A stretch of 64,000 nt of DNA from Cephalopachus bancanus (lineage: Eukaryota > Chordata > Mammalia > Primates > Tarsiidae): assembly GCA_027257055.1 (NCBI GenBank), contig JAPVLO010000161.1, positions 5,720,501 to 5,784,500 on the forward strand. Reading direction: 5' to 3'. The translations under genes and the position numbers were made by a program. Position 1 is the first letter of the stretch, and each line of letters starts with the position of its first letter. The notes under the pieces were generated by a model, which did no database searches, was not told the DNA's origin, and saw only the letters and a list, made by a program, of their open reading frames with translations. Shown here piece after piece: positions 33,481 to 45,644 of this stretch.

Positions 33481-33835
33481 CTATCTTGGTTCCAAAGATT
33501 CACAAGTCACATGCAAAATACATCCATCCCAAGATCCCTCAAAGTCTCAGCCTCATATACAGCATTACGTCAATCCAAAATTTCATCTTTATATCATCAG
33601 CATGCAAGTCCCATATCATCTAAATCATCTAAACTAGGTACAAGTGAGACTTTGGATATGACCCAACTTGGGGCACAATTCCCTTCTACATATGAACTGG
33701 AGAAACTCATATGATTGTGGTGAAGATTAAATAAATTCACATATATAAACTCAAGAAACAATACAATGCTCTCAAAATACAATGCTAGGATGTGCATAGG
33801 ATAGCAGTTATAGACATTTCAATTTAAAGAGGAAG
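33481..33835 (-). repeat. ERV/MaLR internal-like sequence, antisense
   Basis: 'cacatgcaaaatacatccat' and 'acttggggcacaattccctt' resemble text often found next to MaLR/ERVL LTRs. No frame survives. Confidence 0.4.
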
Positions 33836-33839
33836 AAAG

Positions 33840-34335
33840 GAAAAGAAAATTGGTTGGTGTACAACTAGTTGAGGCCAGAGTTGCAGGTGGTAAATAAATT
33901 AACCCAAAGAGTTGTGAATTAAGAACAGGCAAATTTATTAAAAGCAGAGGACAAAAGTAGATTGTAAAAGAACAAAGGGCAAGACAATAAGAGGGGGCTG
34001 TCTGCAAAGTGGTGTAGGCTAGAGGGAAACTTTATAGGGTTGTGTGTGGGGGGTTTATGTGCCATGGAAGGAGTCTGGAGAGGAAAGTCGCCCATGTGGC
34101 TGTGTGTGTTCTATGAGGGGTCTGTAAGATGGCTGATTGATTGTGGTGTTCTATTCCATAAGAGAGGGTTAGTTTATAACAATGGTTAACTGTTTTTTGT
34201 AACATTTATAGTGGTAAGCTAAGAGTTAGCTTACAACAATGATTTGCAGTTATCAGTAAGCTTTTATGACTCTTACTGATGGTCAGTAACTTCCTTATAA
34301 ATTTTACCCTGAGGTTTCTTTCCTCAGTATAATTT

Positions 34336-34344
<9 letters not shown>
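33840..34344 (-). repeat. Probable LTR-like sequence, antisense
   Basis: A reversed poly(A) signal (TTTATT near 33931) lies in a mixed A/G-rich region typical of ERV LTRs. Boundaries and family are not determined. Confidence 0.3.
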
Positions 34345-34719
<375 letters not shown>

Positions 34720-34799
34720 TAGGTTTCATGGCCTGAGAACAATCCACGGCTCTCAGTTGTGCACTCTGGGCCTGCACCACCACCGTCAAAGCTACCATT

Positions 34800-35110
34800 T
34801 CCTTTTTTCTTTTCTTTTCTTTTTCTTTTTCTTTTTTGAGTTGGAGTCTCACTCTGGTTGCCCAGGCTGGAGTGCAGTGGCACGCTCACAGCCACTGCAG
34901 CCTCAACCTGCTGGACTCAGGTGATCGATCCTTCTGCCTCAGCCTTCAAGTAGCTGGAACTACAGACGCATACCACCACGCCCGGCCAGTTTTTGTGGTT
35001 TATCGTAGAGATTAGTTGCCCAGGCTGGTCTCGAACCGCCTAGCTCAGGCAATCCTCTCACCTGGGTCTTCCAAAGTGCTGGGATTACAGGCTGAACCAC
35101 AGCGCCTCAC
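34800..35110 (-). mobile_element. Alu, antisense, with (TTTTC)n tail
   Basis: This is a complete antisense dimer after an irregular T/C tail at 34802-34835. Confidence 0.9.
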
Positions 35111-35111
35111 C

Positions 35112-35607
35112 CATTCCTTTTTTCTGAAGGCTAGCATATGTTTGCAACTGAGTAACTACTTATCAGCCTGTCTCCTGCCTGCAGAATTTTGAGAAAACTT
35201 CGAGTGCCTTCTTCACTTTCCTCCTCTCTGTGTTCTTTTTTTTAGTCCATGCTGGAAGTGTTTTTGCTAATATAACATCCTCAAGAACTATGTGGGTTTC
35301 CTGTGTATATCATAGGGCTTACTTCATTAGACAAGAGTCTCTTCCACAGCTCTTTCGTGGATAATTCCATCTCTATTCCTGAATTTCGCTGAGATATCTG
35401 AGAGGATCCATGAGTCATATGCCTAATCATTCAATGAGTACTCTGACCTTTTGATTCTTTCCAGACACTAGCAAAAGGTTATCCACCCATACCCTGGAAG
35501 CATGCTTTGCTGACAATGGCTCTCCTAATTTTAGCATATTTTTCAATGTAGCATAGGTTGAGAATTTCCAAATCATCATGTCCTGCTTTCTTTTTGCATA
35601 ACAGTTC
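35112..35607 (-). repeat. Unassigned, possibly ERV internal sequence
   Basis: The stretch continues between Alus with uniform character (34656-34800, 35112-35607, 36218-36309), suggesting one older element broken up by four antisense Alus. No motif was recognised. Confidence 0.3.
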
Positions 35608-35881
35608 TTTTTTTTTGAGTTGGCGTCTCACTTCGTGGCCCAGGCTGGAGTGCAGGGCACACTCATGGCCACCGTAGCCTCGACCTGCTGATTCTATTCA
35701 GCCTTCCAAGTAGCTGGAACTACAGGCGCATGCCACCACGAATGGCTAATTTTTGGATTTATTGTAGAGATGAGGTCTCGCCAGGTTGCCCAGGCTGATG
35801 GAGATCTCCTGGTCTCAGGCAATCCTCTCGCCTCAGCCTCCCAAAGTGCTGGGATTATAGGCGTGAGCCACCATGACTGCC
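35608..35881 (-). mobile_element. Alu, antisense
   Basis: Dimer with a short deletion around the right-arm end (CTGCTGATTCTATTCAGCC). Confidence 0.88.
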
Positions 35882-35900
35882 TTGCATAAGAGTTCTTGCA

Positions 35901-36217
35901 TCAATTTATCTTTCTTTTTTTTTTTTTGAGTTGGAGTCTCACTCGGTCGCCCAGACTGGAGTGCAGTGGCCGCTCCCGGCCACCGCAGCCTCAACCTGCT
36001 GGGCTCCAGCTATCTTTCCGACCCAGCCTTCCGAGTAGCTGGAATTACAGGCATGCGCTACCACGCCCGGCTGATTTTTTTGATTTATTGTAGAAATGAG
36101 GTCTCGGTGCCCAGGCGGGTCTCGAACCCGCGGGCTCAGGCAATTCATTCACCTCAGCCTCCCAAAGGCGTGGGATTACAGGCTGAGCCACCGAGCCCGG
36201 CTCAATTTATCTTTCTT
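35901..36217 (-). mobile_element. Alu, antisense, short-linker, with 16-bp TSD
   Basis: TCAATTTATCTTTCTT lies at 35901-35916 and 36202-36217. Confidence 0.94.
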
Positions 36218-36304
36218 CTTGCATCTTATACCCTTAACTTCAATGGATGCTGAGAAAGATAGTGCCCAACAAAAGGAAATGAGGTTATCTTGTTGGCAAG
36301 TGGA

Positions 36305-36645
36305 CTATATTTTATTTATTTATTTTTTGAGCTGGAGTCTCACTCTGTTGCCCTGGCTGGAGTGCAGTGGTACGCTCACAGCCACTGCAGCCTCTACCTG
36401 CTGGGTTCAGGTAAACCTTCTACATCAGCCTTCCAAGTAGCTGGAACTACAGACACGCACTACCACACCCAGCTCATTTTTTTTCCTTTCTTTATTTTTT
36501 GATTTATTGTAGACATGAGATCTTGCTAAGTTGCCCAGGATGATCTTGAACCCTTTGAGCTCAGGTAATCCTCTCACCTTGGCTTCCCAAAGTGCTGGGA
36601 TTATAGGTGTGTGTCTCTACGCCCAGCTTGGACTAAACTTTCATC
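36305..36645 (-). mobile_element. Alu, antisense, with (TTTA)n tail
   Basis: TGGACTA flanks the element on both sides. The linker carries an extra T-rich expansion near 36476-36500. Confidence 0.9.
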
Positions 36646-36892
36646 ATTTCTTGGGAATTGGGACAGGGTCCATTTCACTGAGCCTGTTGTCACCTGAACA
36701 AAATCAGGATCTGTAACTAAGGAAGTGGGGACAATGCCTGTTGGTTGAATAGTCAGTTGTGTCCATGAAATCTCTCTCTTCTTACCATTAATTAGCATCC
36801 TTGGGACATGTTTGCTTAACTAATTATAATTATATTAAGTGATGCTGTAATCGAGTCTCTGTATCTTCAAAAACAGGTCATGAAAATCATTT
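36646..36892. other. Spacer, nothing firmly recognised
   Basis: Non-coding, without a clear repeat identity. Confidence 0.4.
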
Positions 36893-37231
36893 AAAAATAT
36901 CTTGCTGATAACCGGGCTCGGTGGCTCAGCCTGGAATCCCGCGCTTTGGGAGGCCGAGGTGAGTGGATTGCCTGAGCCCGTGGGTTCGAGACCCGCCCAG
37001 GCAACTTGGCAAGACCTCATCTCCACAATAAATTTTAAAAAATTAGCTGGACATGGTATTGCGCTCCTGTAGTTCCAGCTACTTGGAAGGTTGAGGCGGA
37101 AGGATCGCCGGAGTCCAGCGGGTGGAGGCTGCGGTGGCCGGGAGCGGCCACTGCATTCCAGTCTGGGCGACGGAGTGAGACTCCAACTCAAAAATAAAAT
37201 AAAATAAAATAAAATAAAAATATGTTGCTGA
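36893..37231 (+). mobile_element. Alu, long-linker, with (AAAAT)n tail and 16-bp TSD
   Basis: AAAAATATCTTGCTGA at 36893-36908 matches AAAAATATGTTGCTGA at 37216-37231 with one change. Confidence 0.93.
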
Positions 37232-37308
37232 AATCCAGATTGCCTCTATTATAACATTTCCTCACTCAGGTCTAAAAGAGATCAAGGATGTTATCAAAAG
37301 TTTTGATA

Positions 37309-37587
37309 GGCTGTGCGTGGTAGCTCAAGCCTTCCCAGCACTTGGGGAAGCCGAGGCCAGACCAGGGGATCACGAACAGCCTGGGCAACTTAGTGAGACC
37401 TCGCCTCTACAATAAATAAAAAAAATTAGCCGAGCATAGTGGCACATGCCTGTAGTTCCAGCTACTTGGAAGTCTGAGGAGGAAGGATCACATAAGCCAA
37501 GCAGGTTGATAATGCAGTGGCCATAAGTGTGCCACTGCACTCTAGCCTGGGCAATAGAATGAGACTCCAACTCAAAAAAATAAAAAA
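37309..37587 (+). mobile_element. Alu, sense
   Basis: Diverged dimer with a short deletion of TGTAATC in the left arm. Confidence 0.87.
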
Positions 37588-37920
37588 GATCGCTTTATTT
37601 TTTTAATTTAATTTTAATTTTTTTTTGAGTTGGAGTCTCACTGTTACCCAGGCTGGAGTGCAGTGGCGTGCTCACAGCCACCACAGCCTCGACCTGCTGG
37701 GTTCATGCGATCCTTCCTCCTCAGACTTCCAAGTAGCTGGAACTACAGGCAAACACTACCATGACTGGCTTATTGTTTTATTTATTGTGGAGACGAGGTC
37801 TTACCAAGTTGCCCAGGGTGGTCTCAAACCCCTGAGCTTAGGCAATCCTCTCACCTCTGCCTCCCAAAGTGCTGGGATTCTGGGCTTGAGCCACCGCACC
37901 CAGCCAGATTGCTTTATTTT
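37588..37920 (-). mobile_element. Alu, antisense, adjacent inverted partner
   Basis: Complete antisense dimer. AGATCGCTTTATTTTT before it and AGATTGCTTTATTTTT after it are a target repeat with one change. It forms an inverted Alu pair with 37309-37587. Confidence 0.9.
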
Positions 37921-38039
37921 TAAAAAGAGGAATGATGTTAATATTGTGTTTAGGTGAGACTACATTAGGTCCCAGTATCTACTAATTCCTTTTCTAAGTG
38001 ACTTTGTCTATTCCTTGTATTCATTAATTTCTTTATTTT

Positions 38040-38395
38040 TTAGAATAGGTTTACTGAGCGATACTTCAAATACCATAAAATACACCAGTTTAAAGTGTCC
38101 AGCTTAATGGTTTTTAAAATGTTCACAGAGCTGTGAAATCATTACCACAATAATTTTAGAATATTTTGTCACCCCAAAAAGAAATCCACAAGAAACTTTC
38201 ATGCTTCAAAGGACGTGAAAAAATCTTCAGAACAGGAGAATTTTAATCCTCTTTACAGCTGAATAATATTCCATTGCATTGGATAGACCACATTTTGTTT
38301 AATCATTTATAAGTTGATCAACGTTTGGTTGTTTCCACTTTTTGACTATTGTGCATAGTGCTGCTATGACCATTCATAGTACAAACTTAACTAAA
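38040..38395. repeat. L1ME-type 3' UTR sequence
   Basis: 'ttcacagagctgtgaaatca', 'gctgaataatattccattgc' and 'gttgtttccactttttgact' are standard L1M/L1ME 3' UTR text. Confidence 0.65.
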
Positions 38396-38544
38396 GCCCT
38401 AATAGCTAACTTCCACCTCTGAAAGTCTTTGATACTGTTTACTGTTCCTTCAAGGAATTCTTTCTTAAAAACAAAACAACAAAGCAAAATATGCTACAAC
38501 TTATTTTTAAAACTCATAAAAAGGTTATAATGAAATGTAGCTCT

Positions 38545-38858
38545 AAAAATGTGCTCCAAGCTGGGCTCGGTGGCTCAGCCTGTCATCCCGCGCCTTTGGG
38601 AGGCTGAGGTGAGTGGATTGCCTGAGCCTGCGGGTTCGAGACCCGCCTGGGCAGGCGAGACCTCATCTCTACAATAAATCAAAAAATTAGCTGGGCATGG
38701 TAGCACGCACCTGTAGTTCCAGCTACTGGAAGGCTGAGGCGGAAGGATCGCCAGAGCCCAGCAGGTCGAGGCTGCGGTGGCTGGGAGCGGTCACTGCACT
38801 CCAGTCTGGGCAACAGTGAGACTCCAACTCAAAAAAAAAAAAAAAAAATGTGCTCCAA
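38545..38858 (+). mobile_element. Alu, short-linker, with 15-bp TSD
   Basis: AAAAATGTGCTCCAA lies at 38545-38559 and 38844-38858. Confidence 0.94.
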
Positions 38859-39439
38859 AAATTGCTGCTCTAAAAACTCCTAAGTCCTATTTCCCAAAAC
38901 AACAACTTTTAATTCTTTTCTCTATTCCTTCTGGTAATCACCTCTGTAATTCAAATAAGTAAAATGATATGGTCGTTGATTGATTTATCAGTTTTAGGCA
39001 ATATCTACTAAACTTATATAATTTGAATTATTTTTACGTGAACAGATTGTTTGTATTTACATTTCTATAAATGTAGACAATATCCAGTAGTGTGCCATAA
39101 TTATATTTCTCTTCTTTTATAACTCTACCCTCCACCTGGAATTAATAATGGTCTCCCTACCATCACCATTTACTTAGTGATTTATGTCATTCTTAATTGT
39201 TTTAAAATACTAATTTTTGTCAATATTGTTTTTCAAATGGTCAAGTATATCACAACATTTATCAGTTCCATTTTTTTCCCGGACACTTCCAGGAGCCTTT
39301 TGTTCTCTGCTTCAGTTTAGACCAGGCTCTGTCTGGTGTGTCAATACGGTTATTTGGGTTTCCTGCTGCTACTCTCCTATGTTTAAACAACTGAGTTCTG
39401 CATCTTGTGGCTTCCTCTTTCTTGGTTTGCTCCTTTATT
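38859..39439. other. AT-rich sequence, nothing recognised
   Basis: No exon-like or repeat signature could be named. Confidence 0.4.
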
Positions 39440-39790
39440 TTTTTGAGTAACATCTTATTTAAAATGTTCTAAGAAAAGGTGACTGGAGATTCAATTTTTA
39501 GTACGTTTTTTAAAATCTGAATCCATCTTTTGGTCTTGTATTGATTCATAGTTTGCCAGGATATAGAATTCTAGACTGAAAATCATTTTTCCATCAGAAT
39601 TTTGAAGCATAGCTTCACTGTCCTCTAGCTTGAAGTGTAGCTTTGAAACATTTCATGTCGATCCTTCCTTTAGTGTTATGACAATTCCATTGATGTGCTT
39701 TTGTTAGGTTTATTCATAAATACTCCTCAGTTCATGGTACACTATCATTTGTCAGTACAGAGTCCTATTGTTTATTTTGTTTTTACTTTT
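39440..39790 (-). repeat. L1/HAL1-type 5' region, antisense (tentative)
   Basis: 'gccaggatatagaattctag' and 'tcagaattttgaagcatagc' resemble a common antisense L1/HAL1 stretch. Confidence 0.4.
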
Positions 39791-40184
39791 ATCCCCTATC
39801 CTAGTCCATTTGTCTTGCTATAACAGAATACCTGAGACTGGGTAATTTATAAAGAAAAGAGGTTTTTTTTAAGCTCATGATTCTTTAGACTGGAAAGTTC
39901 AAGGGTACAGCCCTGACTTCTGGCAAAGGCTTTCACACTTCATCAAAACGTGGCAGAGGGGATCAAAGAGGAAAAAGACACATGTAGAGGTAAAACCCAA
40001 GGGACATCTTGGCTTTATAATATTCATTCTCAGGGGAACTAATTTATTCTCATAAAGAGCTAATCCATTCTCATGAGAACAGAAACTCACTAATCGGAGA
40101 ACAGCAACAAGTCATTTATAAGGAGTTTACCCCCATGACTCAAATACATTCCACTGGGACCCACCTCCAAACACTGCCATATTG

Positions 40185-41555
40185 AGAATCTGTTGGGAGC
40201 CAACATCTATAGCTACATGGCTGAGGCCTGTAAAGGCCCATCTGGAAGATCGCCTCTGACATAGGATATCAGTTATACCTATAATATTGGCGTGTGATTA
40301 GTGACCAGTGTGCATACATGGCAGTAAAGCCTGATGGAAAGCTGCTCAGCAGAATTATCTTATATGATTCTAAGTTGTATTTCTTTCTAGATATTTTTCA
40401 AACTTCTATTCTCTGGTGAGTCAGTTCTAAAGCAGTTTCCCCTAGAGCTAAGATTAGAGACTAAATTACCATCATAGTCTTATTGCCCTGTTCCTGGCCA
40501 GGCAGAAACGATTGCTTTTGTCCCGTTACAGGCTATGCATCTCCTTGTCTTTGTTTTGTTAAATACCAAAAACTGTCTGCAGCCCAAAGCCATTAACTTG
40601 GCGACTATGCCTTTGTTTCATACCAAAACTCTGTCTGCCTCTGTTTACCTCAGCCCAAGGCCATGTGGCCATGCATTTCCTTACTCAGGAGTGTGAAAGC
40701 TACTATATGATTTCTAGAGTAGACTTGTTAGGATAAAATATATATTTATACACTTATAGTTACGTTTTAGAGTATATTTGAGAAAATTTATGCTTGCTGT
40801 TTTGTTTCTTTTAGCTACATTATTCAAATATAATAGTTACTATACGATTTATAAAAGAATTAATGATAAGGTATTGGCTTAATAGGATATAGCATAGTAT
40901 TAAAGGTCAATCATTACAAAAATTAAAGTTTAGACATAGGAAATTCATTTAAGTCATGGTAGGGTTTTATAATTTAAGAATAAGTTTTAATTGTTATAGA
41001 ATTACAGGACACTACATTAAACCATAATAGATTAATAGAATAACTGAATCATTTAAGTAAACTTATAGATTATAGTATAGTGTTAAATTGATAATATTAA
41101 TCGTTGAAAATATTAGGAATCAGTAAACTTGGATTTAACTTAGAAAAGTTTTTGTATTAATCAGGGTCTGGAACAAAGAGTATAATGTGAATGATTTATT
41201 GAACATTGTGGAAAACACTTTGAACAATCTGTATTAAAATTGTATGCCTGTAAATTTTATGTGGGTTTTGTGAAACACGTCATGCATCATGGAATTGTAA
41301 TTGTTTGCTTGGAACTTGCAAGTCTCGTGATGCGTAATTTGCATAAAGTTTGTACGCCCCCAAAGTGATTGACACACTAATGGAGGGTATGGAAAAAGGT
41401 ATATAAGTTGGAAGGAGTTCAGATAAAATTTGGCTTCAGTCCTGGTCAGACTGTTCCCAGAAGAACTGCCTCAGAGTTGTTTCTTCTCTCTGTCCGGATT
41501 CTCTGGAGCGGGTCCTAACCCTACCCTTGGTCGGGGCTGGCCCCCGGCAAGAATC
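40185..41555 (+). mobile_element. Solo LTR, ERV2/ERVK-like, with 6-bp TSD
   Basis: The LTR is 40191-41549, 1359 bp. It starts TGTTGGGAGCC, like IAP/ERVK LTRs, and ends GGCTGGCCCCCGGCA. AGAATC lies at 40185-40190 and 41550-41555, the 6-bp duplication typical of class II elements. No internal region remains, so recombination between two LTRs removed it. Confidence 0.88.
41398..41410 (+). promoter_or_regulatory. TATA box of the solo LTR
   Basis: GGTATATAAG stands about 150 bp before the LTR end, followed by a C/T-rich U5, the usual layout of a class II LTR promoter. Confidence 0.65.
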
Positions 41556-41904
41556 AAATTTCACAGGAGTTTTGGAGAGAATAGACTCAACTCAGTCCCA
41601 TATTAGGCTCTACTAATTCTTGTTTTCTTGCTGTTTCCAGCACATGTGCAGTTCCTTTCTCCTCTGAAGTTTTGAACCACTCAGCCATCCATGAGGGTAG
41701 GAATCAACTTCTTCAAAGCTCTTGTTAATGTTGATATTTTTACTTCCTCCCATTAATCACAAATGCTCTTAATAGCATCTAACATGGTGATTCCTTTCCA
41801 GAAGGTTTTCAAATGACTGTGGCCAGATCCACTAGAGGAATTATCATCTTTAGCAACTATAGCCTTATGAAATATGCTTCTTAAATAACAAGACTTGAAA
41901 GTCA

Positions 41905-42205
41905 AAATCGGCTGGGCTCAGTGGCTCATGCCTATAATCCCAGCACTTTGGGAGGCAGAGGCAAGAGAATTACCTGAGCCCATGGGTTCCAGACCAATCT
42001 GGACAACCTGGCGAGACCTCATCTCTACAATAAATCAAAAAATTAGCTGGATGTGGTGGCACACACCTGTAGTTCCAGCTACCTGGAAGGCTGACGTGGA
42101 AGAACCACCTGAGTCCAGCAGGTCGAAGCTGTGATGGCCATGAACATGCCACTGCACTTCGACCTGGGTGACAGACTGAGACTCTGGTTCAAAAAAAAGA
42201 AAAAA
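41905..42205 (+). mobile_element. Alu in Tigger1, long-linker
   Basis: Complete sense dimer with an A-rich tail. Confidence 0.9.
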
Positions 42206-42640
42206 GAAAAGCAATTCTAAATTACTCCTTGATCTATGGACTGCAGAATGAAGTAACATTTATTTCCTTGTACGTTTCCATCAGTACTTTTGGGTGTCCG
42301 GATGCACTGTCAATGAGCAGCAGTATTTCAAAAGGAATCTCTTTTTCTGAGCAGTGAGTCTCAACAGTGGACTTGAAATATTCCATACTCTGAACAATGT
42401 GTTGTCATTCAGGCTTTGTTGTTCCATTTCTACAGTAGATTCAGCATAATTCTCAAGTGCCCTAGGAGTTTTTGAATGGTAACTAAACATTGGCTTCAAG
42501 TTAAAGTTCCTGCAGCATTACCCCTAACAAGAGAATCATCCTGTCCTTTGAAGCTTTGAAGGCAGGCGTTAACTCCTCTTGCCTAGCTGTGAAAATTCTA
42601 AATGGCATCTTTTTTCAATAGAAGGCAATTTTGTCTATGT

Positions 42641-42976
42641 TGAAAATCTGGGCCGACTGGTCAAAATATAACACTGGCACAAAGTGAGAATCCCAGCATT
42701 TTGGGAGGCTAAGGCGAGAGAATTGCCTGAGTCCAGGGGTTCGAGACCAGCCTGGGCAACTTGGTGAGATCTTGTCTCTACAATAAGTCACAAAAACTAA
42801 CTGGCTGTGGTGACATGCATCTCTTGTTCCAGCTACTTGGAAGACTGAGGCGGAAGGATCACCTGCACCCAGCAGGTTGAGGCTGCAGTGGCCGTGAGCA
42901 TGCCACTGCACTCCAGCCTAGGTGGCAGTGAGACTCCAACTAAAAGAAAAAAAAAAAAAGCAAGAAAAGAAAATCT
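42641..42976 (+). mobile_element. Chimeric Alu in Tigger1 with a Tigger patch
   Basis: GAAAATCTG flanks the insert (left copy 42642-42650, right copy near 42968-42976). The first bases GGCCGACTGG are followed by 31 bp (42661-42691) matching Tigger1 at 44338-44368, and only then CCCAGCATTTTGGGAGG of a normal Alu. Confidence 0.85.
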
Positions 42977-43043
42977 GTTGTTTAGTCTAGCCACCTTCAT
43001 TACTGTTCTTACCTAGATCTTTCTCCATCAGCACTTGCTGCTT

Positions 43044-43364
43044 CATTCTGCATGTTTGTTTATTTATTTATTTATTTTGAGTTGGAGTCTCACTCTGTCA
43101 CCCAGACCTGAGTGCAGTGGCCACTCCCGGCCACCGCAGCCTCGACTTCCTGGGCTCTGGCAATCCTTCCGCCTTAGCCTTCCAAGTAGCTGGAACTACA
43201 GGCGCGCGCTACCACGCCCGGCTAATTTTTTGATTTATTGTAGAGATGAGGTCTCGCTGCCCAAGCGGGTCTTGGACCCGCGGGCTCAGGCAATCCACTC
43301 ACCTCAGCCTCCCAAAGGTGCGGGATTACAGGCTGAGCCACCGAGCCTGGCATTCTGCATGTTT
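43044..43364 (-). mobile_element. Alu in Tigger1, antisense, short-linker, with 14-bp TSD
   Basis: CATTCTGCATGTTT lies at 43044-43057 and 43351-43364. A (TTTA)n tail is at 43058-43078. Confidence 0.94.
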
Positions 43365-43740
43365 ATGTTATGGATTCAGCTTCTTCCCTTAAACCTCATG
43401 AACAAACCTCTGTTAACTTCCATTTCTTTTTCGACAACTCCCTTACCTCTTTCAGTCTTCATAGAATTGAAAAGAGTTAGGGTCTAGCTCTGGATTAGGC
43501 TTTGGCTTAAGGGAATGTTGTGGCTGGTTTGATCATTTATTCAGACCACTCAGACTTTTTCCATATCAGCTTTGTTTTCACTGTATATTTGACTGGAGTA
43601 GCACTTTTAATCTCCTTCAAAAACTTTTCCTTTACATTTACAATTTGGCTAATTTGGCACAAGAAGCCTATCTTTTGGCCCATTTTGGCTTTTGCCAAGC
43701 CTTCCTCACTAAACTTAATCTTCTTTTTGTTTTTATTATT

Positions 43741-44015
43741 TACTGATTTACTTTAGTCAGAGTCTCACTCTGTTACCCAGGCTGAAGTGCAGTGGCACAA
43801 TCATAGCTCACCACGGTCTTGACCTCTGGGCTCGGGTGATCCTTTCTCTACAATCTCCCGATTAGCTGGGACACACTGGGCTAATTTCCTGATTTTTTGT
43901 AAAGATGAGGTCTCGTTATGTTGCTCAAGCTGATCTCAAACTTCTGGGCTCAAGCCACCCTTCCGCCTCAGTCTCTCAAAGTGCTAGGATTATAGGCATG
44001 AGCCACTGCGCCAGC
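43741..44015 (-). mobile_element. Older Alu in Tigger1, antisense
   Basis: Diverged dimer with several small deletions. Confidence 0.83.
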
Positions 44016-44389
44016 CAGCTTCTGATTTAAAATGAGAAAAGTACAACTCTTCCTTTCACGTGAACACTTAGAGGCCATTGTAGGTTTATTTATTGGCCTA
44101 ATTTCAATATTTCTGTGTCTCAGGGAATAAGAAAGTCCAAGTAGAGGGAGAGAGACTGAGGAATGGCTGGCTGGTGGAGCAGTCAGAACACACACAACAC
44201 TGATCAGTTAAGTCTGGTGTCTTATATGGGAATGGTTCATGGTGCTCAAAACACTAATAGTAGTAATATCAAAGTTTACTAATCAGATCACTATAAGAGA
44301 TATAATAATAATAATGTTTTAAATATTGTAAGAATTATCAAAATATAACACTGACACAAAGTGAGAATATGCTGTTGAAAAAAGGGCAT

Positions 44390-44700
44390 CACTGGATGCA
44401 ACGACTCACTCCTATAATCCCAGCACTTTGGGAGGTGGAGGTGAGAGGTTCAAGGGCCCACAGGTTCAAGACCAGCCCAGGCAACTTGGCAAGACCTCAT
44501 CTCTACAATAAATCAAGAAATTAGCTGGGTGTGGTGGCACATGCCTGTAGTTCCTGGAAGGCTTAGGCAGAAGGAACATCTGAGCCCAGCAGGTAGAGGC
44601 TGCGGTGGTTGTGAGTGTGGCACTGCATTCCAGCCTCCTGGGCAAGAGTGAGACTCCAACTCAAAAAAAAAAAAAAAAAGAAAGAAAGAAAGAAAGAAAT
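44390..44700 (+). mobile_element. Alu in Tigger1 with (GAAA)n tail
   Basis: Sense dimer with a diverged start (CACTGGATGCAACGACTCAC). Confidence 0.85.
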
Positions 44701-44825
44701 AATGGTGTCAATAGACTTGCTTAACTCAAGATTAACACAAACATTTAATTTGTAAAAAAAAAAAAAGGAAGCAGCATCTGTGAAGTGCAATAAAGTGAAG
44801 TGCAATAAAATGATGAGTGCTTGTA

Positions 44826-45117
44826 CTGGGTTCACACTTCTGAAGGCTAAAAAGCCCAAGATCAAGTGACTGCACCTGGTGAGGGTCTTCTAGCCTTGTC
44901 AGACATGGCAGAAGGCATCACGTGGTGAAAGAGTACATGTGTTATACAGAAAGATAAAAAGGGGGCCTGCTCCTGAGAAAACTCACTCACTCCCATGATA
45001 ACAGCCTTTGTTTATTCATGAGGGCTTACTAATCACCTCTGAAAAGTCCCATCTCTTAATATCACAATGGCAATTACATTTTATTATTAGTTTTGGAGGG
45101 AACATTTAAACCATAGC
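44826..45117 (-). repeat. MLT1-type LTR fragment, antisense
   Basis: 'aaaagcccaagatcaagtga', 'catggcagaaggcatcacgt' and 'ggagggaacatttaaaccat' are MaLR LTR text in reverse. Confidence 0.65.
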
Positions 45118-45361
45118 ACGTGTTTAATTTTTTTAGGTTTTTGCTTTTGTGATGCTTGCCTAACATATATGTGCTGAAAAAATAGTTAACAGGGAAAGTA
45201 GGGAAGTAACTTGACTAGTTTTGTTTAGTAAAATATGTCTGCCTAAAAATAGCTTCTTTTTAGCAACTTGAAACATTAAAGTTATATTGTTAAATGAAAT
45301 ATTCATGAAATACCTAGATCATTTTCAAATAAGATAAAATACTAAAACATTAATTACTAAA
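45118..45361. other. AT-rich sequence, unassigned
   Basis: No feature recognised. Confidence 0.4.
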
Positions 45362-45519
45362 CATAAGTTTAAGGCCATGTTCTCTGTAAGCTCTGGCCCC
45401 TAACCAATCTGGGAGAGGTAGATACCCCTTTTCTTTCTCTTTCTAATCTACCTTCTAAATAAATCATATTTTTCAGTCTAAAAAAAAAAAAAAACAACAA
45501 AAAGCCCCATAAGTTTAAG
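45362..45519 (+). mobile_element. Polyadenylated retrocopy of an LTR R region (P1), 12-bp TSD
   Basis: CATAAGTTTAAG lies at 45362-45373 and 45508-45519. The 106-nt body (45374-45479) has AATAAA at 45458-45463 and ends 16 nt later in A(14+). It aligns with the R region of the LTR family at 49-63 kb and with 46416-47030. No Pol III A/B boxes were seen. Confidence 0.8.
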
Positions 45520-45644
45520 TTTATATGCTTTTGGCTTTTTATTTTTATATGGTAGAGAGAAGCCAACTACATATATTTGGTTAGTAACATATTATTTTGC
45601 TACATTGAGAAATTGTACTGTGAAATATATGCTTTCAAAAATTA

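Larger units (their letters stand above)
39798..41620 (-). mobile_element. MaLR (MST/MLT1-type) LTR, antisense, split by an ERVK-like LTR
   Basis: 'acctgagactgggtaattta' and 'taaagaaaagagg' open it, and 'gggacccacctccaaacact' precedes the break at 40190. It resumes at 41550 with AATCAAATTTCAC and 'ttttggagagaatagact'. Confidence 0.8.
41621..44825 (-). mobile_element. Tigger1 DNA transposon remnant, antisense
   Basis: Text in order includes 'ccactcagccatccatgagg', 'atgcactgtcaatgagcagc', 'cctttgaagctttgaaggca', 'gattaggctttggcttaagg' and 'acacttagaggccattgtag'. The terminal region GAAGTGCAATAAAGTGAAGTGCAATAAAA near 44780 is the degraded Tigger1 end. Five Alus interrupt it. The pogo-type transposase frame on the minus strand is broken. 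Confidence 0.85.
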
